From positions 124,001-188,000 of the forward strand of contig NZ_JANUBZ010000006.1 in NCBI RefSeq assembly GCF_024808665.1: DNA of 64,000 nt. Direction: 5' to 3'. The stretch's first letter is position 1; each line of letters starts with the position of its first letter. This document shows, one piece after another, positions 26,568 through 35,512 of this stretch. Both the position numbers and the translations under genes were made by a program. Under the pieces are notes generated by a model. The model did no database searches. It saw nothing but the letters and a program-made list of their open reading frames with translations, and was not told the origin of the DNA. The DNA comes from Mucilaginibacter empetricola (GTDB taxonomy: Bacteria; Bacteroidota; Bacteroidia; Sphingobacteriales; Sphingobacteriaceae).

Positions 26568-26594
26568 CACGAAAATAAATAAATAAAGGTTGCC
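26568..26594 (-). promoter_or_regulatory. ECF-type promoter P1 of the sigma operon
   Basis: On the minus strand GGCAACC (26594-26588), 16 nt, then CGTG (26571-26568). The -35 block is preceded by GCA as in three of the other six sites. The -10 lies 52 nt before the sigma gene start. GCAAC-type -35 and CGT-type -10 elements are characteristic of ECF promoters. Confidence 0.8.
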
Positions 26595-26661
26595 TGCCCC
26601 TAAATAAAAATATTCAAATATACATAAGTTGCTGGTATCTAATTTATTAAAATGGGTGGTA

Positions 26662-26887
26662 GTTCATGGATCATAGTTGATAGATCATAGATAATATTTC
26701 ATGGTTTTTTGAATGCAGGAGAAGTTGTACTTAGTTCATAGTTGATAGATCATGGCAAAAGAAACTGCAATGATAAATTTGATATTATCATCAATTAAAA
26801 GCTATCAACAGTGGATTATGATCCATGACCATCACCGCTAATGGCTATGAACTATGATCCATTCGCCATGAACTATCATCCATGAAC
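26662..26887. repeat. 226-bp imperfect inverted repeat of TAGTTGATAGATCATAG-like words
   Basis: The ends GTTCATGGATCATAGTT (26662-26678) and AACTATCATCCATGAAC (26871-26887) are inverted repeats with one mismatch in 17. Further degenerate copies of GATAGATCATAG and, inverted, CTATGAACTATGATCCAT (26845-26862) lie inside. The tract fills the space between the divergent ECF-type promoters P1 and P2. No coding potential. It is one of several short-period intergenic tracts in this window. Confidence 0.75.
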
Positions 26888-26910
26888 AAGAAACTAAAAA
26901 ACACAACGCA

Positions 26911-26937
26911 GGCAACCATTTTAAATAAGCTTACGGT
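26911..26937 (+). promoter_or_regulatory. ECF-type promoter P2
   Basis: GGCAACC (26911-26917) preceded by GCA, 16 nt, then CGGT (26934-26937). The -10 deviates at its third base from the CGT of the other six sites. It lies 43 nt before the first glycosyltransferase gene of the locus. Confidence 0.65.
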
Positions 26938-26980
26938 ATTATAAGCAAACACGGCTGTTAAGGCCCCAAAAGATTAATAG

Positions 26981-27772
26981 ATGGTTCCGGTTTCGATAGT
27001 TATAATTGCCAGAAACAAGGCTGATATATTAGCCCGCAACATTGCCAACGCCAGGTTAATAACAGATGATATTGTTGTAATTGATAGTGACGGCAGCGCA
27101 GTAAATGAGGGTGATACCCCTGGCTTGCGGATACTGAAAAAAGAGTGGGATGGCTATGGCGCAAATAAAAACAAAGGGGTTGAAGCAGCTAAATATGATT
27201 GGATATTAAGCATTGATGCTGATGAGCTGGCCGATGATGAATTAGTTGCTTCACTTCATCAGCTTAAATATGACGATGCGGGTATTGTTTATGATATCAA
27301 ATTCCGCTCCTATTTTGGGGGCAAGCAAATACGTTTTGGTAGCTGGGGAAGAGATCACCATATTCGATTGTTCAATCGCAAACAGGTGCGCTGGTCAGAA
27401 ACTATAGTGCATGAAACATTAATTTTACGACCGGGTATAACCGTAAAGAAAATTGATGGCCACATGAATCATTTTTCGGTGAATAATGCCGCCGAATATG
27501 AGCGCAAAGGAAGTTATTACGCCCGGCTGAGTGCCAGGAAATATTTTGATAACGGCAGGAAATCGACCATAACTAAATTGTACCTGTCGCCAATTTTTGG
27601 CTTTATTAAAAACTATATTTTCTTTTTGGGTTTTCTGGATGGGCGCGAAGGTTGGGATATTGCTAAAATTACGGTTAAAAATACCTGGCGCAAGTATCAT
27701 TATTTAAGCCAGTTAGAAGCTTCCCCTCAAAAAAAGCAAGCCTATAAGGACAGTTTTGCTATAGAATATTGA
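26981..27772 (+). CDS. Glycosyltransferase family 2, WaaE/KdtX-like
   Basis: A 263-residue cytoplasmic GT-A enzyme. The start PVSIVIIARNKADILARNI, the DIVVIDSD block (about residues 29-36) and WILSIDADELADDELVASL (DAD metal site near 76-78) fit the GT2 branch of lipopolysaccharide core beta-1,4-glucosyltransferases. The N-terminal nucleotide-binding loop is followed by WDGYGANKNKGVEAA. First gene of the plus-strand unit driven by promoter P2. It probably adds a sugar to a lipid-linked or core acceptor. Confidence 0.9.
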   Translation: MVPVSIVIIARNKADILARNIANARLITDDIVVIDSDGSAVNEGDTPGLRILKKEWDGYGANKNKGVEAAKYDWILSIDADELADDELVASLHQLKYDDAGIVYDIKFRSYFGGKQIRFGSWGRDHHIRLFNRKQVRWSETIVHETLILRPGITVKKIDGHMNHFSVNNAAEYERKGSYYARLSARKYFDNGRKSTITKLYLSPIFGFIKNYIFFLGFLDGREGWDIAKITVKNTWRKYHYLSQLEASPQKKQAYKDSFAIEY

Positions 27773-27828
27773 TAATTTTAAATCATTAAAAATTAAACCG
27801 CACCTTACATGATGTTTAACAACAGGCG

Positions 27829-29241
27829 ATGAAAAAATTAATTATCCGGAATTTTTCGGTAAATGTAATTCAGCTTATTGTTAACCAGGTTTTAGGATTG
27901 GGCATATTTTATGTGCTGTCAACAGGGCTTGATAAAAACACCTTTGGGCAAATTAACCTCGTACTGGCTATACTGCTTGCTTCATTTAACATTTTATCTT
28001 TTGGGATAGACCAACTGGTTGTAAAAAAAATAGCCGCCGGTGCCAATGCATCTACCATAACCGCCATTTACATTTTTCATGTGCTCGTCTCCGGGTTTGT
28101 TTTTTATGGCTTATTGTTGGCGGCGCATCTTTTTATTCCGAATGTTAACCAGGTTTATAGTTTATTATTACTGATAGGGATAGGGAAGCTGATGATATTT
28201 TTATCGAGCCCGTTTAAGCAGGCAGCAAACGGGTTAGAACGCTTTAAATTGCTGGCCTTTATGCTGGTGATATCCAATATTGTTCGCTGCTTCGGGTTGA
28301 TAATTCTTGCTTTAACGCATGTATTGAGTTTGCACAACATTGTCATAATTTTTATTGCTGGCGATGTTGCCGAATTGCTGTTTTGTCTGTTAGCATTTAA
28401 ACGGGCAACAAAAATTTCATTAAGTTTTAAATGGAACAGAAAAGACTACGGCAAATTGCTTACGGAAGCCATACCACAAACCGGTGTGGTGTTGATTACT
28501 TCGGCACTATCGCGGTTCGACTGGATTTTTATTGGCTTTATGGTTTCGGCAATAAAACTGGCCGAATACAGTTTCGCATACAAAATATTTGAAATATCAA
28601 CCTTGCCGCTAATGGCCATAGCGCCGCTGCTTATACCCCGGTTCACCAAAAAAATTCAGCAAAACGAAATCAACCCAAACGAACTGAAAACATTAGTACG
28701 GGCCGAGATGATTATCGCCGCCCTGGTCGCTTTACTGTTAAATATATGCTGGAGCCCGGTTATTGATTGGATAACCCATGGTAAATATGGGTTGATAAAC
28801 GTTAAAACCATTTTTATTTTAACCCTGTGCATGCCCTTTTTGTACCTCAATAACTTTTTGTGGACGATATATTTTGCGCAGGGGCGTTTAAAGATGATCC
28901 TTACTTCTTTTGTTATTACCCTGCTGGTAAATGTAGTGGGCGATATTGTACTGATTCCTTTTTTTAAAAACGAAGGAGCGGCATTTGCCTTTTTAGCAGC
29001 ATGCCTGGTGCAGGCGGTTTATTATTTAAAAAAGAATGAACTAACCAGCATTAACCATATTTGGCATCCGCTGGCTCTTTGTATTTTATGTGCTTTGTTA
29101 AGCGGCTTTTTAGCAAAAATGTTGTTCGCTACATTATGGGGAGTGTTGCCGGCAAGCATTGTTCTTTATTTAATATTCTTATTTATCGCCCGGCAAATAA
29201 AGCTGGCCGATGTACGGTCTATCCGTCAGTTCTTAGCCTGA
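27829..29241 (+). CDS. Wzx-type polysaccharide flippase
   Basis: A 470-residue integral membrane protein with 12-14 hydrophobic helices spread over its length and the MATE/Wzx-like start NVIQLIVNQVLGLGIFYVLSTGLDKNTFGQINLV. The mid-protein stretch LTEAIPQTGVVLITSALSRFDWIFIGFMVSAIKLAEYSFAYKI is typical of the polysaccharide biosynthesis flippase family. It would move undecaprenyl-linked oligosaccharides across the inner membrane. It follows the GT2 gene by 56 nt, with no own ECF-type promoter seen. Confidence 0.9.
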   Translation: MKKLIIRNFSVNVIQLIVNQVLGLGIFYVLSTGLDKNTFGQINLVLAILLASFNILSFGIDQLVVKKIAAGANASTITAIYIFHVLVSGFVFYGLLLAAHLFIPNVNQVYSLLLLIGIGKLMIFLSSPFKQAANGLERFKLLAFMLVISNIVRCFGLIILALTHVLSLHNIVIIFIAGDVAELLFCLLAFKRATKISLSFKWNRKDYGKLLTEAIPQTGVVLITSALSRFDWIFIGFMVSAIKLAEYSFAYKIFEISTLPLMAIAPLLIPRFTKKIQQNEINPNELKTLVRAEMIIAALVALLLNICWSPVIDWITHGKYGLINVKTIFILTLCMPFLYLNNFLWTIYFAQGRLKMILTSFVITLLVNVVGDIVLIPFFKNEGAAFAFLAACLVQAVYYLKKNELTSINHIWHPLALCILCALLSGFLAKMLFATLWGVLPASIVLYLIFLFIARQIKLADVRSIRQFLA

Positions 29242-29266
29242 ATAAAACAAATTTTAAATTGAGGCA

Positions 29267-29293
29267 GGCAACCCTTTCAATTTTTGAATCGTA
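29267..29293 (+). promoter_or_regulatory. ECF-type promoter P3
   Basis: GGCAACC (29267-29273), preceded by GCA, 16 nt, then CGTA (29290-29293). It lies 62 nt before the polymerase-like gene at 29356. Confidence 0.8.
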
Positions 29294-29355
29294 ATCTTCT
29301 ACAAAGATCAGCATATAAAAAAACTGGTTTTTGAACGATCACTAATTAACTGTGG

Positions 29356-31005
29356 ATGACCAACAGCATCGCCAAATTTGACTTTAAAAAACTGCTTAAC
29401 CAGGTAGACTGGCAGCTGCTGTTGTTTTTATTGCTCTTTTTAAATGTAAAGCTGGCCGTAAAAATTCCGGCAATTATTATCATTTACCTGTTGCAGTTTA
29501 ACTTCAGATTTGGTTTCAGTCTTAAAAATTCACGATTGCCACTTTTTTACCCGCTTATTATCATACTGGCTTTTGTAGGCCTGCTGGTTAATGGTATACA
29601 TGGGCAGCCCAGCTACATGGCTGTTTTTTTTACCGGGATAGCATTTTGGTTGCTATGCCTTTTGGCGATTCACCAGGTTAAGTTATCGGTTGAGCGGAAT
29701 AGCGCCGAAGTATTGCATAAAACTATATTGGTGTTTTTTGTATTAAATGCCATCGTTTCGTTTTACAATATCGGCATCATTATTTGGGAGATTGGCAATA
29801 TAAACCCATATCGTTATCAGGGCCAGTATCAAAAATACTTTATCGGCACAGGTGATTATATTAAAGGGCTCACATTTGATATCTGTACCACTAACTCTGT
29901 TTTAAATGCTATAGGTGTAATTTACTTTTTGAACAGAAAAAACGCGGTAATGGTATTGGTTTGCATGGCCGTGCTATTGCTCACCTGCAGCAATTTTTTA
30001 AACCTGGTACTCCTTTTAATTTTGGCTGGCATATTCCTGTTTAAAAGTACCAGGGATCAAAAAAGCCTGATTTTGATTTGTTTTATGTTTTTGGTTGTTT
30101 TTATGGTAAAAGGATCGCCACAAAACAACAACTACACCATTCAAACTTTTAAGAATATTATCCACCCGCCTAGGCCGCCTTTTGCAGAAGTTCCTGTAGC
30201 AGCCGTATCGGATAGTAATACCGGACCCGATGCCCCAAAAAGAGCAATAGCCAAAAAATACCTGGATAGTATTAAAAGACTGAATGAAGCTGCACTGAAT
30301 ATTCCGCTTCAACAAGCAAAGCAAAATATACCGCAAACCGGGCTGGGCCGACTGGTAATTGTTGGACCCGATATAAATACACCACCTTACCAAACACCTA
30401 CCGATACATCAAACGAGCAGCGTTTGTTGCTGGCATTTATTAATAATCATAAAAACAGCCTGGCCCTGTCTGGCAAAGATGTTTACCTCCCCGGTTTGCC
30501 CGGCAAGGCAATTGGGGTAGTACAAACGGTAATGTTTTTAAAGCTGCATCCTATTAAAATGCTGGTGGGCGATGGGGTTGGCAACTTCTCATCAAAGCTC
30601 GCCTTTAAAGCTACCGGTCTTGGATTTACGGGTGGTTATCCTGCTAAATATGCTTACATCAGCAATGAGTTTCTGTTAAATCACCTGGATGTATATCTCA
30701 ATTTTTTTAGCAAAAGAGCTGAGTTGCATTCTTTAACTAACAGCCCCAATTCAGTTTATGACCAGGCGCTTGCCGAATACGGTGTGGCTGGTTTACTTGT
30801 TTTGCTAATTTTTTACCTGGGCTTTTTTGTAAAGCACTATAAAAGCCTTACGTATGGGATTCCACTACTGCTGCTGTTAATGGCCGTTCTGTTTATTGAT
30901 TACTGGTTTGAGCAATTATCAGTCATCGTTTTTTTCGAACTGCTTTTAATGCTCAATATAAAAGAAACTACAACACTCACATCTGCAAATTATGTACCCC
31001 AATAA
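29356..31005 (+). CDS. O-antigen polymerase/ligase-like membrane protein
   Basis: A 549-residue protein with about ten membrane helices, large for the family because of a Pro-rich hydrophilic loop of roughly 150 residues (about 265-410, beginning near IIHPPRPPFAEVPVAA). The C-terminal segment NSPNSVYDQALAEYGVAGLLVLLIFYLGFF resembles the conserved end of Wzy/WaaL proteins, in which loop residues transfer glycan chains. Its end overlaps the next GT gene by 14 nt. Whether it polymerises or ligates cannot be told from sequence. Confidence 0.8.
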   Translation: MTNSIAKFDFKKLLNQVDWQLLLFLLLFLNVKLAVKIPAIIIIYLLQFNFRFGFSLKNSRLPLFYPLIIILAFVGLLVNGIHGQPSYMAVFFTGIAFWLLCLLAIHQVKLSVERNSAEVLHKTILVFFVLNAIVSFYNIGIIIWEIGNINPYRYQGQYQKYFIGTGDYIKGLTFDICTTNSVLNAIGVIYFLNRKNAVMVLVCMAVLLLTCSNFLNLVLLLILAGIFLFKSTRDQKSLILICFMFLVVFMVKGSPQNNNYTIQTFKNIIHPPRPPFAEVPVAAVSDSNTGPDAPKRAIAKKYLDSIKRLNEAALNIPLQQAKQNIPQTGLGRLVIVGPDINTPPYQTPTDTSNEQRLLLAFINNHKNSLALSGKDVYLPGLPGKAIGVVQTVMFLKLHPIKMLVGDGVGNFSSKLAFKATGLGFTGGYPAKYAYISNEFLLNHLDVYLNFFSKRAELHSLTNSPNSVYDQALAEYGVAGLLVLLIFYLGFFVKHYKSLTYGIPLLLLLMAVLFIDYWFEQLSVIVFFELLLMLNIKETTTLTSANYVPQ

Positions 31006-31954
31006 TCCCAAAGTAACGGTTTTAATGCCTGCCTACAATGCGGCCAGGTATATAAGCGATGCCATAAAGTCTGTGCTGGTGCAATCGTTTACTGATTTTG
31101 AATTTTTAATTGTTAATGATGGATCAACAGACGAAACGGAAAAGATTATCCGCTCGTTTCACGATCCTCGTATTGTATTGATCAGCCAGGAAAACAGAGG
31201 AGTAGCCGCGGCACTTAATTGGGGTCTGGCACATGCGCGGGCACCTTACATCGCAAGGTTTGATGCCGATGATATTTGCTATCCCGACAGGTTAAAAATA
31301 CAGTACGATTTTATTACCTCCTATCCGCAATACAGCATCATAGGCTCGGGAGCCGATTACGTTGATGCCGAGGGGCATTTTATTTTTACACTGCATCCGG
31401 CGGGCCATTTGAACGAGGAACTGCAACAGTTAAAATACTCGGTATGCCCTTTTATTCACTCTAGTGTTATGTATAAAAAGGAAGTGGTGATAAATGGCGG
31501 TGGCTATAATGAGCATGCTTATACCTACGAGGATCATTTTTTATGGGTGAACATTTTAAAAAATGAAAAAGCCTGTAACCTGTCACAACAACTGATTAAG
31601 GTGCGCCTTAACCCCGAGTCAATTACCATTGACGAAAAGTGGCGCCCGCGAAAATTCAGAGCTATAAAATATTCAACACTTAAAACACGAAGCATAACAG
31701 CCGCCGAAGGAGATGAGCTGAGCCAGATGGGCGGCAAACAATTTTCGCCGCGAATAAAAGAAGGCTCCTATTATGCATTGTGTGGCAAAAAGTTTTTGCT
31801 CAACAATTTTCAACCCCAAAAGGCCAGGTTGAATATTAGCCGGGCTATCAGCCTGCACCCATTTCGGTTAGATAACTACTTGTTTTATACTGTTAGTTAT
31901 TTCCCGTTCAGTTTTATTAACTGGCTTTATAAAATTAATCTCAAAAGATCTTAA
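30992..31954 (+). CDS. Glycosyltransferase family 2
   Basis: A 320-residue GT-A enzyme with the canonical GT2 start KVTVLMPAYNAARYISDAIKSVLVQSF, NDGSTDETEKII, and ARFDADDICYPDRL, in which DAD near residue 91 binds the sugar-nucleotide metal. A CPFIHSSVMYKKEVV block and YEDHFLWV follow, the latter likely holding the catalytic base. The C-terminal 90 residues are helical and basic, suited to membrane association. Overlaps the upstream polymerase-like gene and shares promoter P3. Confidence 0.93.
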   Translation: MYPNNPKVTVLMPAYNAARYISDAIKSVLVQSFTDFEFLIVNDGSTDETEKIIRSFHDPRIVLISQENRGVAAALNWGLAHARAPYIARFDADDICYPDRLKIQYDFITSYPQYSIIGSGADYVDAEGHFIFTLHPAGHLNEELQQLKYSVCPFIHSSVMYKKEVVINGGGYNEHAYTYEDHFLWVNILKNEKACNLSQQLIKVRLNPESITIDEKWRPRKFRAIKYSTLKTRSITAAEGDELSQMGGKQFSPRIKEGSYYALCGKKFLLNNFQPQKARLNISRAISLHPFRLDNYLFYTVSYFPFSFINWLYKINLKRS

Positions 31955-31978
31955 ATAAAATAGAAAGTAAAAAGAATC

Positions 31979-33055
31979 ATGAAGGTAGCTTTTATAACAA
32001 GATCAACATTGTATAGTGTGCCGGGGGGTGATACCGTTCAGGTAGTACAAACTGCCCGGCAATTGGTTGAAATGGGAGTTGATACAGATATTTTACTATC
32101 AAATGCAGAAATAAGGTACGACCGTTATGACCTGCTTCACTTTTTTAACCTGATACGTCCGGCTGATATTTTATACCACAGTAAAAAGGCTAAAAAACCG
32201 TTTGTGGTATCAACCATACTGTGTAATTATAGTGAGTACGACAAATACCACCGCAAAGGTATAGGCGCATTGCTTGGCTGGCTGCCCGGCGATAGTATTG
32301 AATATTTGAAAACCATTGCCCGCTGGATTTTAGGCCGCGATCATTTATCAAGCCTTGATTATACCTGGAAAGGACAACGGCAGAGCATTATTGAAATATT
32401 GAATGGTGCAGCTATGATACTGCCCAATTCAGAATCTGAATCGCGCAGGGTTAAGCAAACTTATTTTAACAAAATAAAATATATGGTGGTGCCTAATGGG
32501 ATAAATCCTGTTTTGTTTAAACCTGATCTGGAACAGAAAAAAGACGATTTGCTGGTGCTTTGTGTAGCACGGATTGAAGGCATAAAAAACCAGATAAACC
32601 TGATAAAGGCGCTCAATAATACTAAATATAAACTGCTTATTATTGGGGCACATGCGCCCAACCAGATTGATTATTACAACGAATGCAAAAGTATAGCAGC
32701 CGATAATGTGAGCTTTGTTGGCCATATCCCCCAAAACGAACTGGTGGCTTATTATGAGCAGGCCAAAGTGCATATTTTACCCAGTTGGTTTGAAACAACG
32801 GGTTTGAGCTCGGTTGAGGCGGCGGTTATGGGCTGCAATATTGTAATAACCGACAAGGGCGATACCCGCGAATATTTTGGAGACGAAGCTTTTTATTGTA
32901 ATCCGGCAGAGCCCGAAAGTATTTTTAAAGCAGTTGAAGCAGCCAGCGCAGCGCCATTTGATGAAGAATTACGCCAGCGGATATTGAAGCAATACACCTG
33001 GAAACATGCGGCAGTACAAACCTTAAAGGCATACCATTTAGCGGCTATTGCATGA
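31979..33055 (+). CDS. Glycosyltransferase family 4
   Basis: A 358-residue GT-B enzyme. The N-terminal Rossmann half begins KVAFITRSTLYSVPGGDTVQVVQTARQL. The donor half has VPNGINPVLFKPD, then LCVARIEGIKNQINLIKAL and LPSWFETTGLSSVEAAVMGCNIV, which includes the E-x7-E type nucleotide-sugar motif. It overlaps the next gene by 4 nt. Part of the P3 unit. Sugar and linkage unknown. Confidence 0.93.
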   Translation: MKVAFITRSTLYSVPGGDTVQVVQTARQLVEMGVDTDILLSNAEIRYDRYDLLHFFNLIRPADILYHSKKAKKPFVVSTILCNYSEYDKYHRKGIGALLGWLPGDSIEYLKTIARWILGRDHLSSLDYTWKGQRQSIIEILNGAAMILPNSESESRRVKQTYFNKIKYMVVPNGINPVLFKPDLEQKKDDLLVLCVARIEGIKNQINLIKALNNTKYKLLIIGAHAPNQIDYYNECKSIAADNVSFVGHIPQNELVAYYEQAKVHILPSWFETTGLSSVEAAVMGCNIVITDKGDTREYFGDEAFYCNPAEPESIFKAVEAASAAPFDEELRQRILKQYTWKHAAVQTLKAYHLAAIA

Positions 33056-34386
33056 GAGAATTGTTTCGGATAAAGGATAGTTTAGCTAACAAAATAAGCT
33101 ATTACCACCTCATGTTATTAATGGCCAGCCTGCCGTTTGACAGGTTTTACAGCCACTTAATATTGGGCAGCTTTGCCATACACACGCTTATCCAGTTAAA
33201 AAAAGATGATTTAAAACGAGTATTTAAATGGCAGACTGTTCTGCTGCAATCGGTATTTATTATAACCGTTTTAGGCACAATTTATAGTCCGGATAGGCCC
33301 GAGGCTTTTAATGAATGGAGCAGGCAGATTACCATTCTTATTTTGCCGCTGTTTGTTGGCCTTAATGGCCTCGACTTAAAAAAATACAAACCGCAATTGC
33401 TGCTTGCGTTTATGTTGGTTTGTACAGCCACCATTATTTATTTATATGCCGATGCTTTTATAACCATTAAACATTATGGCGTGCCACTAAAATCCATTTT
33501 TACGGGGGCGTTTACCAATCATAATTTTTCGCAGCCGATAGATATGCATGCTACTTTTTTTTCGATGCAGTTGGCTGTTGCATTGATTTATGCACTGTCG
33601 GCATTAGTAAAAGAACAATTGTTTTACAATAAATTGCTCCATTCAATTTGTGCACTAATATTAATAGCCGGGTTAGTTCAGCTCTGCTCAAAATCGGTAT
33701 TTGTTGTAATAATGTTGGTGGTAAATATTGCGCTGCCATGGTTCTTATTACAAACCAAAAAGCGGTTAAAATATGTGGTCATCTCTTTTGCGGTATCACT
33801 GGTTACCATAGCAGGTGTTTTATATTCGGGCACTTTCCGGGATCGTTTTGTGAACGAGTTAAAACTCGACCTGAGCAAAGCATCAAAAACCGAAGTTTTT
33901 GACGGCCGCCTGGCCCGGTGGAATGTGGTGATGGACCTGATAAAAAAGAGGCCGGTAACCGGCTACGGCTCAGGGTCTGAAATTGCCCTTTTGCAGGATG
34001 GCTTTTTCAGTCACAAGCTTTATAATTCTTATTTGAACAGATTGAATGCGCATAACCAATACCTCAGTATTTTATTGAAAACGGGAATAGGCGGCCTGCT
34101 GATTTATCTGTTAACCCTTGCTTTTGGTTTTAAAGTAGCGCTAAAAAACAGGGACTTGTTATTCTTTTCATTTATGATGCTTGTGGCAGTTGTGGGCTTG
34201 TCAGAAAATTTGCTTGATGTGGATAAGGGGATATTCTTTTATGCCTTTTTCTTTTCATTTTTCTTTTTCGCCAGTCAATCTGATTCAGGTTCTACAGAGA
34301 TATTAATGGTTAATGATAAGAAGCCGAACTCCGATAAAATTGGCGTGGTTGAAGAAGTTCATACGCTGCTTTTGTCGGTGAATTAA
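33052..34386 (+). CDS. O-antigen ligase-family membrane protein
   Basis: A 444-residue protein with about eleven membrane helices. The Wzy_C signature lies at about residues 285-350: GRLARWNVVMDLIKKRPVTGYGSGSE, then LNAHNQYLSILLKTGIGGLLIYLL. The His in NAHNQY is the position of the essential histidine in WaaL/Wzy enzymes. The last 35 residues are charged and cytosolic. It is the second polymerase/ligase-like protein of the same unit, so one may polymerise and the other ligate. Last gene of the P3 unit. Confidence 0.88.
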   Translation: MRELFRIKDSLANKISYYHLMLLMASLPFDRFYSHLILGSFAIHTLIQLKKDDLKRVFKWQTVLLQSVFIITVLGTIYSPDRPEAFNEWSRQITILILPLFVGLNGLDLKKYKPQLLLAFMLVCTATIIYLYADAFITIKHYGVPLKSIFTGAFTNHNFSQPIDMHATFFSMQLAVALIYALSALVKEQLFYNKLLHSICALILIAGLVQLCSKSVFVVIMLVVNIALPWFLLQTKKRLKYVVISFAVSLVTIAGVLYSGTFRDRFVNELKLDLSKASKTEVFDGRLARWNVVMDLIKKRPVTGYGSGSEIALLQDGFFSHKLYNSYLNRLNAHNQYLSILLKTGIGGLLIYLLTLAFGFKVALKNRDLLFFSFMMLVAVVGLSENLLDVDKGIFFYAFFFSFFFFASQSDSGSTEILMVNDKKPNSDKIGVVEEVHTLLLSVN

Positions 34387-34433
34387 AGCGCTGTTAATTA
34401 GTGATTTAATTAAATGAATTATTTAGTATAACG

Positions 34434-34460
34434 GGCAACCAAATGGCAAATTGATCCGTC
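34434..34460 (+). promoter_or_regulatory. ECF-type promoter P4
   Basis: GGCAACC (34434-34440), preceded by ACG as in P6, 16 nt, then CGTC (34457-34460). It lies 35 nt before the nucleotidyltransferase-domain gene. Confidence 0.8.
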
Positions 34461-34495
34461 ATAATTATATCAACATTCACGTAAATAAGTGTTAA

Positions 34496-35452
34496 ATGCA
34501 AAACAGATCATACCCTTTAGTACACGCTGATTTATCGGTAATAAAAGAAAATATATTAGCGACGCTGGCTTATTTCGATATGTTTAATTACCCCCTAACC
34601 AGGGCCGAAATTTACCTGTTTTTGAAAAGCAAGCACGATTATGAATTGTTTGAAGATGCACTGAAGTGTTTGTTAGATGGCGGGTCAATTCATCAGTTTG
34701 ACAAGTTTTACACCTTAAAAAACGATCAGTATTTAATTGTACGACGTAATGATGGTAACAAAAGAGCTGCTGATTTGATAAAGGTTGCCGAAAAAGTTGG
34801 TAATCTGTTAATTCGCTGCCCTTTTGTGCGGGGGATAGCTATCTCGGGCTCATTGTCTAAGAATTTTGCTGATGAGGAATCAGATGTTGATCTGTTTATA
34901 ATTACCGAAAAAAACAGGCTTTGGGTAGCCCGCACCATTATGCATTGCTTTAAAAAACTGGCCTTCCTGGTTCATAAAGAACATTTGTTCTGTATGAATT
35001 ACTATATTGATATGGAAGGGCTTGAGATACCCGAAAAAAACATTTATACCGCTATAGAAGTGGGCACACTGATCCCCTTGCAGGGTGATGTCATTTTTGA
35101 GAAGTTTTATGCAGCCAATGTGTGGACCAGAGAATTTTTGCCCAATAAAAATATGCGCATATCATCGGCAATGCCGGTTAAAGAATCATGGGTTAAACGC
35201 GTGCTGGAGAACTTGCTGAATTTGATGCCGGTTAATTATATGGATAATTTTTTGGAGAATATAACCGCTAGCAGATGGCGCAAAAAAACAACACTTAAAA
35301 AGATGAACAGCCATGGCATAGTGATGGCCATACTTACCGGAAAACATTTTGCCAAGCCCGATCCGAAGAACTTTCAGGGTATGCTGCTCACAAAATACAA
35401 CAATAAAGTTGCCCAGCTTTTAAATGATCAGGAGACTAATTTGGCGCATTGA
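34496..35452 (+). CDS. Nucleotidyltransferase-domain protein
   Basis: A 318-residue cytoplasmic protein. Residues about 10-85 look like a winged helix (ENILATLAYFDMFNYPLTRAEIYLFL). Residues about 105-190 contain the polymerase-beta-type active-site pattern GSLSKNFADEESDVDLFII: GS, then DxD after a short spacing. The helical C-terminal half ends with KPDPKNFQGMLLTKYNNK. Similar stand-alone proteins occur inside Bacteroidota polysaccharide and radical SAM clusters without a known substrate. It has its own promoter (P4) and ends before a convergent gene set. Confidence 0.8.
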   Translation: MQNRSYPLVHADLSVIKENILATLAYFDMFNYPLTRAEIYLFLKSKHDYELFEDALKCLLDGGSIHQFDKFYTLKNDQYLIVRRNDGNKRAADLIKVAEKVGNLLIRCPFVRGIAISGSLSKNFADEESDVDLFIITEKNRLWVARTIMHCFKKLAFLVHKEHLFCMNYYIDMEGLEIPEKNIYTAIEVGTLIPLQGDVIFEKFYAANVWTREFLPNKNMRISSAMPVKESWVKRVLENLLNLMPVNYMDNFLENITASRWRKKTTLKKMNSHGIVMAILTGKHFAKPDPKNFQGMLLTKYNNKVAQLLNDQETNLAH

Positions 35453-35512
35453 AGGTTGCCGATTAAATGTATTACAAATGACAGGATATTTGGATTATTA
35501 AATCGATAGAAA

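Noticed and set aside
30016..30393. 125-residue minus-strand frame opposite the polymerase-like gene
   Set aside because: Antisense to a well-supported membrane protein gene; contains no domain signal.
30581..30610. GGCAACT within the polymerase-like gene at 29356
   Set aside because: Coding, and no CG-type -10 at 16 nt. Used as an internal control for the promoter search.
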